Positions 25,111 to 32,762 of a DNA stretch of 34,652 nt are shown piece by piece. The notes under the pieces were generated by a model. It was not told the origin of the DNA. It worked only from the letters and a program-made list of their open reading frames with translations, and did not search any database. Position 1 is the first letter of the stretch, and the number at the start of each line of letters is the position of its first letter. Source of the DNA: Syntrophaceae bacterium (GTDB lineage: Bacteria; Desulfobacterota; SM23-61); assembly GCA_013388675.1 (NCBI GenBank), contig JACAEW010000002.1, forward strand, positions 1 through 34,652, written 5' to 3'. The translations under genes were made by a program, and so were the position numbers.

Positions 25111-26139
25111 ATGGGAATGAATGAATTCCGCCTTGGCATCGTGAGTTATGGGTTGTATTTACCCTCCGGGGTGGAGAGAGCGGAGGAGATCGCTGCACGC
25201 AGCGGCCTATCCCGAGAACGGGTTGTGCGGGAGTTGGGGGTCGAAAGGAAATGCCTTCCTGCCGCCGAAGACCTGCCGGTGGTCATGGCGGTCAAGGCGG
25301 CCAGGCAGGCCCTGGAAAAGGCCGTGGATATTAGTCCGGGAGAAATCGATGTAGTCATCTGGACAGGGGAAGAGTACAAGGACTATATAGCCCAAACCGC
25401 CGGCATCCGGGTCCAGGAAGAGGTGGGGGCCCGGAATGCCTGGGCCTTTGATTTGATCGGCCAGGGGACCACCCTCCTGGTCGGACTGCGGACGGCGCAA
25501 GCCCTGATGGCCGGAGACCGGGCGGTCCGCACCGTTCTTCTTGCCGGGGGTACCCGGAACGTGGACCTGGTTAACCCCGCCAACCCGGACACCCGGTGGA
25601 TGCTTTCCGCGTCGGCAAGCGGGGCAGCCCTTCTCCTCCGGCGCGGTTATCCGCGCAACCGGCTTTTGGGGATGGCTTTCTCGGTGGACCCGGACATGGC
25701 CGACGAGGTGTATGTGCCCGGCGGGGGGACGGTCCGGCCTTTCAGCCCGGAAATTTTAGACACCGATGCAATGTTTTTTCAGATTGCCCACCCGCAGGAG
25801 GTGGAAACCTATCTGGCGGAGCGTTTGGCCCCGCAACTGGTGGCTTTGATCGAGGGGACCATGGCCCAGGCGGGATTCTCCGGGGAAAACCCGGATTACC
25901 TGGCCCTTCGCCACCTGCGCCCGAGGGAACGGTCGACAATTCTTGAGGGGTTGCGACTCGGGGAACAAGCAACCGATGACCTTGCCGACGTGGGCCACCA
26001 CGGTCCCAACGACGGGATCATCTCCCTGGATCGGGGGCTGAAAAGGGAAATCATCCGGGAAGGGTCGAAAGTGGTGCTGGCCGCGGCAGGAATCGGTTTT
26101 ACCTGTGGGGCGGCACTCATCCAGTGGGGTCCATGTTAA
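25111..26139 (+). CDS. KASIII/thiolase-like protein lacking the active-site Cys
   Basis: 342 aa paralogue of the protein at 22437. It shares VVIWTGEEYKDY, the WAFD segment, TRNVDLVNP, GHHGPND (295-301) and AAGIGFTCGAALIQWG. At the nucleophile position (FD plus five) it has G119 instead of Cys, so it cannot form the usual acyl-enzyme there. In contrast H268 (LRHLRPRE) falls where FabH has its active-site His, a position that is Leu in the partner. A heteromeric complex with the 22437 protein is the obvious idea. The start is taken as ATG 25111; a TTG at 25084 is in frame and the ribosome site is weak for both. Confidence 0.8.
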   Translation: MGMNEFRLGIVSYGLYLPSGVERAEEIAARSGLSRERVVRELGVERKCLPAAEDLPVVMAVKAARQALEKAVDISPGEIDVVIWTGEEYKDYIAQTAGIRVQEEVGARNAWAFDLIGQGTTLLVGLRTAQALMAGDRAVRTVLLAGGTRNVDLVNPANPDTRWMLSASASGAALLLRRGYPRNRLLGMAFSVDPDMADEVYVPGGGTVRPFSPEILDTDAMFFQIAHPQEVETYLAERLAPQLVALIEGTMAQAGFSGENPDYLALRHLRPRERSTILEGLRLGEQATDDLADVGHHGPNDGIISLDRGLKREIIREGSKVVLAAAGIGFTCGAALIQWGPC

Positions 26140-26234
26140 AACCATTATGGGATCACCGGGGCTGGAAGGGCGATTCATGAAATGCCGCTAAGGCCTTTCT
26201 TTAACCTCGAAACTGATTCTTGGAGAAAAAACTC

Positions 26235-27041
26235 ATGCCGTTCGTCAAGGTAAATGGAATTCGGGTTTATTACGAGGAGCATGGAAAAGGAAAGCCGGTT
26301 CTCTTGATTCAGGGCCTTGGATATCCTTCGGGGATGTGGTTCATGCAGGTCCCCGCTCTGTCCCGCCATTTCCGGACCCTGGTCATGGATAACCGGGGAG
26401 TGGGCAAGTCGGATAAGCCCGATGAAGAATACACCGCGGCCCTCATGGCCTCCGATGCCGCCGAACTGTTGCGCTCCCTGGGAATTCGCAAGGCCCATGT
26501 GGTGGGAGTTTCCCTGGGGGGATACATCGCCCAGGAATTGGCGTTGAACCATCCCGGTCTGGTTGATCGGCTTGTGCTGATGGCCACCTCCTGCGGTTCC
26601 CCCAGGTACTTGGAGCTGACCAAAGCGCTGTGGGATGAAATCGCCAAATTGGCCGGCTTGCCTCCCGAACAGATCATCCGCCAGGGAATGTCCTTCGCCG
26701 TCACGGAAAAATTCTTTTACGATTTTCCCGAAATGATCGAGCGCAGCGTGGGTATCCGGATGGAAAATCTGCAGCCTTTGTATGCCTTCACCCGCCAATC
26801 CGCCGCGGCCATGGGGTTCGACAGCCGGGGGCGGGTCCACCTCATTCGCCAACCCACCCTGATTCTCGCCGGCGGGCGGGACCGGGTCATGCCCCTGGTT
26901 TTGACCGAAGAACTGGCCAAAAGGATCCCTCAGGCCCAGCTCAAAGTCTTCCCCCATGCCGCCCACCTCCTCTTTCTGGAGGAAGCCGAGGCGGTCAATC
27001 GGGTCCTAGTGGATTTTCTATCGGGAGGAAAAGTGGAGTAA
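26235..27041 (+). CDS. Alpha/beta hydrolase
   Basis: 268 aa alpha/beta-hydrolase fold enzyme. Nucleophile S93 in GVSLGG, acid D216 in GGRDRVMP, His H244 in PHAAHLLFLEE; oxyanion region LIQGLGYPSGMW and DNRGVGKSDKP are present. Family members cleave esters, enol lactones, C-C bonds or thioesters. The ATG at 26235 with ggag ten bases upstream is chosen over the TTG at 26220. Last gene of the plus-strand catabolic block, about 95 bases after the second KASIII-like gene, so it may hydrolyse the product of that chemistry. Confidence 0.9.
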   Translation: MPFVKVNGIRVYYEEHGKGKPVLLIQGLGYPSGMWFMQVPALSRHFRTLVMDNRGVGKSDKPDEEYTAALMASDAAELLRSLGIRKAHVVGVSLGGYIAQELALNHPGLVDRLVLMATSCGSPRYLELTKALWDEIAKLAGLPPEQIIRQGMSFAVTEKFFYDFPEMIERSVGIRMENLQPLYAFTRQSAAAMGFDSRGRVHLIRQPTLILAGGRDRVMPLVLTEELAKRIPQAQLKVFPHAAHLLFLEEAEAVNRVLVDFLSGGKVE

Positions 27042-27088
27042 TCCCCCGGTGATTCGGCGGGGCCTATCGGGGGCCGGAATCCAGCCTC

Positions 27089-27754
27089 TCAGCGATAATT
27101 GGACACGGCATAAGGATCGAATTTTTGGCGCAGGCAATAATCCATTTCAAAGGGGTTGGCCAAACAAAACTCGACCGCCTTCCCGACCGGGAAAGCCCTC
27201 CTGATTTGATCCATGAGAAAAGGATCGGGTTCGGCAAGGGCGATCCTGATCTTGGCGTAATTATTTTCGAGGACCACGATTTTATTCTTCTGGGCAAAGG
27301 TCTGCCCCACCGCTTTTTGCAGGGTGGGCGACGGAAAAAAACCTTTCAAAACAACCATGGGCATATTGAAATGCCGGGAAAGAGCCTCCAGGAGGGTTTC
27401 ATAATTGGAGTAACCCATTTCCAGGAGCAACCGCCCCAAAGGCTTGCGAATTCCCATTCGGTTCAGCTGTTCCTGTTTCTCCAGGGCCTCCCGCAATTGA
27501 TCGGGGGTCAGGATTCCCAAATCCACCAAGATTTCTCCGAGGGGCTTTCTTTTTCCGTAGGCATCCAGGGCATCGTTGATCCTTTCCTGAGGGATCCCCA
27601 TTTCCAGCAGGATTTGTCCCAGGTACCTGGCCTTGCCGTTTTGTTTTTTTTGCCGGTCCAAGGCCGCCTGAAGACGAAGGGGCGAGATGATATGTCTTTC
27701 GACCAGGATTTGGCCTAACTTTTTCTTATCGATGGGATTCCATTTTTCTTTCAT
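27089..27754 (-). CDS. Stand-alone MshEN / GspE N-domain repeat protein
   Basis: 221 aa built from repeats of the GspE/MshE N-terminal (MshEN) type, with no ATPase domain. Repeats open with KKLGQILVERHIIS, RYLGQILLEMGIP, KPLGEILVDLGILT and KPLGRLLLEMGYS at about residues 11, 43, 71 and 104, each followed some 12-15 residues later by an AL-xx-Q/L helix. In MshE this LGxxL pattern binds cyclic di-GMP. The last 90 residues (HFNMPMVVLKGFFPSPTLQ, then ENNYAKIRIALAEPDPFLMDQI) match the alpha/beta part of GspE N-domains. An aagggggg site precedes the start. A probable c-di-GMP sensor or adaptor; binding is inferred. Confidence 0.78.
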   Translation of the reverse strand: MKEKWNPIDKKKLGQILVERHIISPLRLQAALDRQKKQNGKARYLGQILLEMGIPQERINDALDAYGKRKPLGEILVDLGILTPDQLREALEKQEQLNRMGIRKPLGRLLLEMGYSNYETLLEALSRHFNMPMVVLKGFFPSPTLQKAVGQTFAQKNKIVVLENNYAKIRIALAEPDPFLMDQIRRAFPVGKAVEFCLANPFEMDYCLRQKFDPYAVSNYR

Positions 27755-28141
27755 CGGTTCCCCCCTTAGGATTTACGGTTAGCCAAAAACCAAAGGGATG
27801 ACTCTGAACTTAAGCTTTTTCCCTGCGGTTTCCGATCTGGCTGTTTGAAAACAATTGCTGTAATGATTACATCCCATAGCCAAAATTGTGCCGTTATCTG
27901 AACTGGTTGAAATCTACAATAAATATTTGATTTTATTAAAAAATATATAAGAGCGGGGGAAATTGACCTTACAGTATGTAAAGTTACGTATGGAAGGACC
28001 TCCATACTTAAATTGCACCGCTGCCAGATCGATTTTGCGAACGGGTGGGCTTGGGTGGATGCCTTTCCTGGAAGGCGGGATCCCATCTTCCCCTTTGTTT
28101 TTATAGCTGCCGATGATAGTATTTACCAAAGGAGGTTTTCG
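27755..28141. other. Divergent AT-rich spacer with leader hairpins
   Basis: No gene accepted. 27910-27955 is very AT-rich (tttgattttattaaaaaata) and probably holds promoter elements, but I cannot fix a -35/-10 pair. Further on, ttac-agtat-gtaa (27969-27981) is a small palindrome, and gtatgga...tccatac (about 27988-28007) is a 7-bp stem with a 6-base loop in the leader of the plus-strand gene. The ribosome site aaaggagg is at 28128-28135. Confidence 0.5.
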
Positions 28142-29416
28142 GTGACCCATCCTCGCGGCACGATTGCCATCATGGGCTCCGGGGAAACGACCGATTCCAT
28201 GGTCCGCGTCCATCGGTACCTCCTGGAAAGACTGCCCCCCCCGGTCAAGGCCGTGTTCATCGACACCCCCGCCGGTTTCCAGATGAATGCCGGCGACCTT
28301 TACGACAAAGCCCGCGAATATTTTCAAAGAAGGCTGAATCAAAGCATCGACCGGGTCAGCTTTCCATCGGCCAAGAACATATCCGTTTACGAGGCGGAGA
28401 AGGCTTATCAAGCCTTGAGGAAAGGGGACTATATTTTCGTGGGGCCGGGGAGCCCGACCTATGCCTTGAAAAACTGGATCGGAACTCCCATTCCGAAGAT
28501 TCTTGCGGAAAGGGTGCAACAAGGGGCCTGCTTTGTGGCCGCCAGCGCCGCGGCTCTGACCCTGGGAAAATTCACCCTGCCGGTTTACGAGATCTATAAA
28601 GTGGGGGAAGAACCCCGCTGGGCCGAAGGCTTGGATTTGCTTGGCCAATTCGGGATTCCCGTGGTGGTGATCCCTCATTGGAACAACGCCGAAGGGGGAA
28701 CGCACGACACCCGCTTTTGTTACATGGGAGAGCCACGGCTGATCCAACTCGAAAAGATGCTTCCTCCTGGAACCCCGATCCTGGGGATCGACGAACATAC
28801 TGTCTGTATCCTTGATTTCGGGGCCGGGCAGGTTTTGATCCGGGGGGTAGGGGAGGTCACTTTGCGCCTGGGCGGGGAGGGAAAGATTTTCCGGGATAGT
28901 GAGGTGCTTTCGCTGGAAGAATTTAAGACAATAGCTTTCCCATCGGCGGGGGAGAAATTGCCGGCCATACCGAAAATCCAAACCACCAAACCCGCGGCTG
29001 TGCCTTTCAGGGAACAGGTAAATGCGCTACAGCAGGCTTTCGATCAATACCTCCGGGAAGATAATGCGAGTTCCTTGATCAACACCCTGGTGTCATTGGA
29101 TAAATTGATCTGGAAGTCCTGCCGGGAATTCGAAGATGAAGAAAAAATCTCTCAAGCCCGGGAGACGCTGCGGGCAATGATTGTCCGCCTGGGTTTGCGC
29201 TTCGATGAGCTGGCAAAGGATATTCCTTCCTTCCTGCCCCCCCTTATGGCCCTTATCCTGGAAGTAAGAGGAAGACTCCGGGCCGCCAAACAATTTGATT
29301 TGTCCGATTTCATCCGGGATCGATTGGGGCAGGCGGGAATTATTGTGGAAGACACGGCGGAGGGACCGACATGGCGCCCGAATCCAGACGCAAATCGCTT
29401 GGCGCATAGCGAATAA
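28142..29416 (+). CDS. Peptidase S51/GAT1-like domain fused to a CysRS C-terminal region
   Basis: 424 aa. Residues 1-250 resemble the peptidase S51/cyanophycinase-like class I amidotransferase fold: GTIAIMGSGETT start, VFIDTPAGFQMN, FVGPGSPTYAL, and a nucleophile-elbow-like AASAAAL with S135; H179 and H188 lie in IPHWNNAEGGTHD. Residues about 289-412 look like the end of cysteinyl-tRNA synthetase: a DALR-type helical part (FREQVNALQQAFDQYL) and LILEVRGRLRAAKQFDLSDF then IRDRLGQAGIIVEDT and GPTWR. No synthetase catalytic domain is present. The start is GTG, fixed by aaaggagg six bases upstream. A nucleoside phosphorylase gene follows after 69 bases. Function unknown; perhaps a peptide or amino-acid-related hydrolase that contacts RNA. 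Confidence 0.8.
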   Translation: MTHPRGTIAIMGSGETTDSMVRVHRYLLERLPPPVKAVFIDTPAGFQMNAGDLYDKAREYFQRRLNQSIDRVSFPSAKNISVYEAEKAYQALRKGDYIFVGPGSPTYALKNWIGTPIPKILAERVQQGACFVAASAAALTLGKFTLPVYEIYKVGEEPRWAEGLDLLGQFGIPVVVIPHWNNAEGGTHDTRFCYMGEPRLIQLEKMLPPGTPILGIDEHTVCILDFGAGQVLIRGVGEVTLRLGGEGKIFRDSEVLSLEEFKTIAFPSAGEKLPAIPKIQTTKPAAVPFREQVNALQQAFDQYLREDNASSLINTLVSLDKLIWKSCREFEDEEKISQARETLRAMIVRLGLRFDELAKDIPSFLPPLMALILEVRGRLRAAKQFDLSDFIRDRLGQAGIIVEDTAEGPTWRPNPDANRLAHSE

Positions 29417-29485
29417 GAAAGACCCAATGTGGGGGGTGACCCATGCCATTTGCTCTATCCGCCTTGCTTTGTTGGGGGAGAACTC

Positions 29486-30226
29486 ATGGACGACGATAGG
29501 GTATTGATCGAGCCCCGCAGGGTTCCCGGGGACCCTCATATTGATCACCCCATCATCCTCAACCTCTTCGAACCTTACTTTGAATTGCTGCGGAGGGAAC
29601 TAAAAATAAAGAAACCCGCCCTCAAGCGCGTCCGGTTTCCTTCCATGACCTGCTGTTCCACCGCTCTAAACGGAAGGAAAATTTCGGTTTTCGGAACTCC
29701 CCTGGGAGCGCCGCACGCGGCCATCATGCTGGAGCGGCTCATCGCTATGGGGGCCAGAAAAATCCTGTGCTTCGGGTGCTGCGGGTCCCTGCAACAGCAA
29801 CTGGGAGTGGGAAGCCTGGTTGTTCCCACCGAGGCGGTCTGCGAGGAGGGAACCTCAGCCCATTATCCTTTGCCCAAAACGGTGAGAGGCAAAGCGGATG
29901 ATCAAATGGTTCAGCTCTGCCTGGCCAAGAGCGAAGAACGGAAGTTCAAAGCCGTATCGGGCAAAGTATGGACAACCGACGCCCTTTTTCGGGAAACCCG
30001 GGGAAAGACGAAATTATATTCGGCAAAAGGGGTCCTGGCGGTGGAAATGGAGATGTCCGCGCTTTTGACGGTGGCTGCTTATCGGGGGGTGCGTCTGGGA
30101 GGAATCCTGGTCGTCTCCGATGAATTAGCTTCGCTCAAATGGAAAACGGGCTTCTTAAATCCTTTTTTTTGGCTCGCTTCAAAAAAGGCGGTGCGCCTGG
30201 CGGTCGAAGTGGGCTGCCTTCTATAA
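29486..30226 (+). CDS. Nucleoside phosphorylase family protein
   Basis: 246 aa PNP_UDP_1-type protein; the family splits nucleosides or related N-glycosides with phosphate or water. Core motifs are VFGTPLGAPHAAIMLERLIAMGARKILCFGCCGSLQ (the phosphate/ribose region), EGTSAHYPLP, and the acidic VEMEMSALLTVAAYRGV with the conserved Glu-Met-Glu that holds the ribose. The start has a ggggag site. Probably co-transcribed with the S51-CysRS fusion gene just upstream. Specificity not readable. Confidence 0.87.
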   Translation: MDDDRVLIEPRRVPGDPHIDHPIILNLFEPYFELLRRELKIKKPALKRVRFPSMTCCSTALNGRKISVFGTPLGAPHAAIMLERLIAMGARKILCFGCCGSLQQQLGVGSLVVPTEAVCEEGTSAHYPLPKTVRGKADDQMVQLCLAKSEERKFKAVSGKVWTTDALFRETRGKTKLYSAKGVLAVEMEMSALLTVAAYRGVRLGGILVVSDELASLKWKTGFLNPFFWLASKKAVRLAVEVGCLL

Positions 30227-30383
30227 AACCATTTTCCATGACGAAAGAATTCTGGGAGCTTAACCCTGACACACGATCTGACATCCTGAAAAAAGCAGTT
30301 CGGGACCCCCGACGGGGAAACCGAAGCGTTAAGGAAGGCATCATAAATTGTACCGAATTAAATAAAGGAAAGGAGGAATTGAG

Positions 30384-30998
30384 ATGAAAGTTTTGATCGT
30401 GTATTACTCCATGTATGGACACGTGCATAAAATGGCCGAGGCCGTGGCCGATGGGGTACGGGAGGTGCCGGGGGCGGAGGCGGTTCTGCGCCGAGTTCCG
30501 GAGACGCTGACCGAAGAGGTCCTGAAAAAAATGGGAGCCCTGGAGGCTCAGAAAGCTTTCGCTCAGGTTCCTATTGCCACGGTTGACGAACTGGCATCCG
30601 CCCAGGCCATCATTTTCGGCACCCCTACGCGCTTCGGCAATATGTGCGGCCAGATGCGGCAGTTCCTGGATGCCACGGGGCAGCTTTGGGCCAAGGGATC
30701 CTTGGTCGGAAAGGTGGGGAGCGTATTTACCTCCACGGCGACCCAGCACGGGGGGCAGGAATCCACGATTTTAAGCTTCCATATTACCCTCCTTCACCAG
30801 GGGATGATTGTAGTCGGACTCCCTTACAGTTTCCAGGGGCAGATGCGGATCGATGAAATCACCGGGGGATCCCCCTATGGGGCATCGACCATTGCCGGGG
30901 GGCAGGGAGAAAGAATGCCCAGCCAGAATGAGCTATCGGCCGCCCGTTTCCAGGGGAAGCATGTGGCCACCATTGCTTCCAGGCTGGCCAGAGAGTAA
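30384..30998 (+). CDS. wrbA: NAD(P)H:quinone oxidoreductase WrbA
   Basis: 204 aa flavodoxin-like quinone reductase (type IV), which reduces quinones by two electrons using FMN. Starts [20 protein letters not shown] (FMN loop); family motifs are [36 protein letters not shown] and the C-terminal [12 protein letters not shown]. The length fits WrbA (about 198-205 aa). Start supported by aaaggaggaattgag. Likely role in redox-stress defence. Separated by 157 bases from the phosphorylase gene, so perhaps its own unit. Confidence 0.95.
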   Translation: MKVLIVYYSMYGHVHKMAEAVADGVREVPGAEAVLRRVPETLTEEVLKKMGALEAQKAFAQVPIATVDELASAQAIIFGTPTRFGNMCGQMRQFLDATGQLWAKGSLVGKVGSVFTSTATQHGGQESTILSFHITLLHQGMIVVGLPYSFQGQMRIDEITGGSPYGASTIAGGQGERMPSQNELSAARFQGKHVATIASRLARE

Positions 30999-31046
30999 TT
31001 TGGGAAAAAGAAGTGCTGCGGGGTCCCAAAAATTCAAGGACCGAAC

Positions 31047-31079
31047 TTCCGCCTTCCTGCTGAATCGGGGGAGGCGGAA
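31047..31079. terminator. Strong hairpin between wrbA and a convergent gene
   Basis: ttccgcct (31047-31054) pairs perfectly with aggcggaa (31072-31079), with extra G-C pairs inside. No T-run directly follows on either strand, so it is a possible bidirectional terminator of the non-classical type or a transcript 3'-end stabiliser. Confidence 0.45.
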
Positions 31080-31114
31080 AAAGAAGGGCTATTTTTGGTT
31101 AGGCCTCAGTGAAT

Positions 31115-31429
31115 TTATTTCTTGACGAGTTCTTTTAGGCTCTGGCCCGCTTCATGAGCGCTCTTTTTCAATTCTTCGGTCGCTTTTTTAAGAGCCTTTC
31201 CCGCCTTTTTGATTTCCTCACCCGCCCGGGATGAAAGGTCTTTGGCTGACTGGGTCGCCTCCTGACCGACCTTTTTCGCTTCTTTTTTCACGGCCTCCAG
31301 GTCCTCCCCCGCTCTTTCCTTCTGAATTTCGGAAGCACCCGCCATCGCGGGCTTTACGAAAGACCCAGGAAAACCAAAAAGGATTAAAGCCCAGCAGATT
31401 AAGGCCGACAAGAAAGAAGCTTTTTTCAT
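31115..31429 (-). CDS. Small exported Lys/Ala-rich helical protein
   Basis: 104 aa. A clear signal peptide (MKKASFLSALICWALILFGF, ending near AMA-GA) is followed by a charged, alanine-rich stretch without Pro or aromatics (EAVKKEAKKVGQEATQSAKD and repeats of KKA/EEIKKAGKALKKATEEL) that predicts a long amphipathic helix or coiled coil with 11-residue periodicity like apolipoprotein/LEA-type proteins. The start at 31429 is chosen because ggaggag lies six bases upstream; the open frame to 31624 has no such support. Role unknown, possibly periplasmic stress protection. Confidence 0.72.
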   Translation of the reverse strand: MKKASFLSALICWALILFGFPGSFVKPAMAGASEIQKERAGEDLEAVKKEAKKVGQEATQSAKDLSSRAGEEIKKAGKALKKATEELKKSAHEAGQSLKELVKK

Positions 31430-31762
31430 GACCATCTCCTCCATTACCGCCAGCTTAAACCACCCATCGTCCAAAAAGGGTGAAAAATAAAGTGTTTGAT
31501 GGCCCCTCCATGGTTTGAAAAAGCAAATAAGCGCCCTTTTCCCCGAATCTTTCCAAACGAAAAGAAGGGGAATCTTTAGCCGTTCATATCCCCCGGACAC
31601 TTCTCCTTTTTTTCCCATCGGCACAAGCGGCGGTTTTTGCGCCAGCGCAAAATAGTTTGACGGGGTCGGAAAAGGTTTATAGAATAGGGTTTAAGCCTAT
31701 GTGGAGGGGAAAAAATATCCGGTCCTGCCCAAACGGGATTTAGAAAAGGAAAAAACCAATCC
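31430..31762 (+). promoter_or_regulatory. Divergent spacer with palindrome and sigma70 promoter
   Basis: No gene in this spacer. A perfect palindrome ttttgcgc-ca-gcgcaaaa is at 31635-31652. Five bases on is TTGACG (31657-31662), a 17-base spacer and TAGAAT (31680-31685), a good plus-strand promoter for the gene at 31763. The palindrome just upstream of the -35 is a candidate activator or repressor site. Confidence 0.6.
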
Positions 31763-32167
31763 ATGGAAAAGGTCAAGATTGTTTGCCGGTATCTGAATGG
31801 AAAAATAATCAAAGGCTTTACCCAGGATTTTTCCCCGACGAAACCTTCTTTTCATGTTTTTCCGACGCAGACCGGCAACCCGAATGAGAGCCTGACGGTT
31901 TACCTCCGGGAGCTGAAGGCCATCTTCTTCGTCCGCGACTTCATGGGAAGGCCGGATTACGATGAACGAAAACATTATGATCCGAATGAGCACCCTTCCG
32001 GAAGGATTGTGGAAGTCACCTTTACCGATGGAGAAACCCTGGTCGGTTCCACCCTCGGGTATGATCCCAAACGACCGGGCTTTTTCATCTTTCCGGCAGA
32101 CCCCCAAAGCAATAACGCCCGGGTCTTCGCCCTATCCAAAGCCGTTCGTCTGGTTCGCTACCTTTAA
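31763..32167 (+). CDS. Conserved hypothetical protein with an internal duplication
   Basis: 134 aa, soluble, no signal or membrane segment. Two halves repeat the same pattern: VCRYLNGKIIKGFTQDFSP then SFHVFPTQ... LKAIFFVRDF in the first, and VTFTDGETLVGSTLGYDP then GFFIFPADPQSN... SKAVRLVRYL in the second. Each half looks like a small beta-barrel of about 60 residues. I recall similar proteins as a domain of unknown function in Desulfobacterota but assign no role. Good promoter upstream; a hairpin after the stop separates it from the selenoprotein gene. Confidence 0.7.
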   Translation: MEKVKIVCRYLNGKIIKGFTQDFSPTKPSFHVFPTQTGNPNESLTVYLRELKAIFFVRDFMGRPDYDERKHYDPNEHPSGRIVEVTFTDGETLVGSTLGYDPKRPGFFIFPADPQSNNARVFALSKAVRLVRYL

Positions 32168-32194
32168 ACGCTAGCGGAACTCCACACCTGCCGG

Positions 32195-32221
32195 CCTTTC
32201 CCTTACAACCGCGGGGAAAGG
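32195..32221 (+). terminator. Hairpin ahead of the rhodanese gene
   Basis: cctttccc (32195-32202) and gggaaagg (32214-32221) form a perfect 8-bp stem with an 11-base loop, followed by tcttt. Either a weak terminator of the preceding gene or a leader structure close to the rhodanese ribosome site (ggggag). Confidence 0.5.
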
Positions 32222-32239
32222 TCTTTGGGGGAGAAGAAA

Positions 32240-32659
32240 ATGACTCGAGGGGGAAAAAGGATAGCCTTCTGGGCGGTTATGACCTGGGTCATCCTGGGCT
32301 TGGGGGGCGGGTGTACCGTTGCTTCCGAAAAGGTCCCGCGCATGACCATTCAGCAGCTGAAAGACCTGATGGGAAACCCGGACGTGGTCATTCTGGATGT
32401 TCGGTCCAAATCGGATTGGGACAAGGCCCAGACGAAAATCCAGGGAGCCGTCCGCGAAGACCCGTCCAAAGACACGAAATCTTGGGCCGAAAAATACGGC
32501 AGGGACAAGACCCTCGTGCTGTATTGCGCTTGATCTAACGAAGGAACCAGTGCCCGGGTGGCACAGGAAATGATCTCCTTGGGATTCACCAAAGTCTACG
32601 CCCTGAAGGGCGGGTGGAAAGAATGGCTCAATTCCAACTATCCCCTGGAGGCCCGATAG
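32240..32659 (+). CDS. Selenocysteine-containing rhodanese-like protein (in-frame TGA)
   Basis: 139 aa if the TGA at 32531-32533 is read as selenocysteine (U98). The N-terminus (residues 10-25) is a signal or lipoprotein-like segment ending GGGC25. The rhodanese domain follows: VVILDVRSKSDWDKAQTKI, then TLVLYCA-U-SNEGTSARVAQ, then LGFTKVYALKGGWKEWL, ending at TAG 32657. The homology, reading frame and rhodanese loop all run straight through the TGA; stopping there would remove a third of the domain. U98 lies two residues after the Cys (C96) at the usual catalytic position; homologues I recall have Cys or Sec there (YCACPNE/YCAUPNE). A SECIS-like hairpin starts 13 bases after the TGA. Likely an exported redox or sulfur-transfer protein. 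The start uses ATG 32240 with ggggag upstream. Confidence 0.85.
32547..32567 (+). promoter_or_regulatory. Bacterial SECIS-like element
   Basis: gtgcc (32550-32554) pairs with ggcac (32560-32564) around the loop cgggt, and outside an A-A mismatch cc (32547-32548) pairs with gg (32566-32567). The loop begins 22 bases after the TGA and offers an exposed G/GU, as in the SelB-binding loops of known bacterial SECIS elements. Confidence 0.7.
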
Positions 32660-32762
32660 ATCAAGGGTAGACCTGTTGCCCGCTCCGGGGGGGGTCCTTG
32701 CTCGATGAACCCAAAGATTCTTCCGGATTTCCTCCCACCCGCCTTCCTGAAAGGAGAAAACT

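Noticed and set aside
22437-27041. OleABCD-type long-chain olefin pathway
   Set aside because: KASIII-like, ligase and hydrolase parts are superficially similar, but the KASIII-like pair lacks the OleA catalytic set and the context (Liv importer, hydratase, SDRs) points to catabolism; no by-eye evidence for OleC function.
27914-28981. A 355-codon minus-strand open frame
   Set aside because: It is antisense to the S51-CysRS fusion gene, with no motif and no ribosome site; the plus-strand protein has clear domain patterns.
30139-30387. 82-codon open frame between the phosphorylase and wrbA
   Set aside because: It overlaps the end of the phosphorylase gene out of frame, lacks a ribosome site, and shows no domain.
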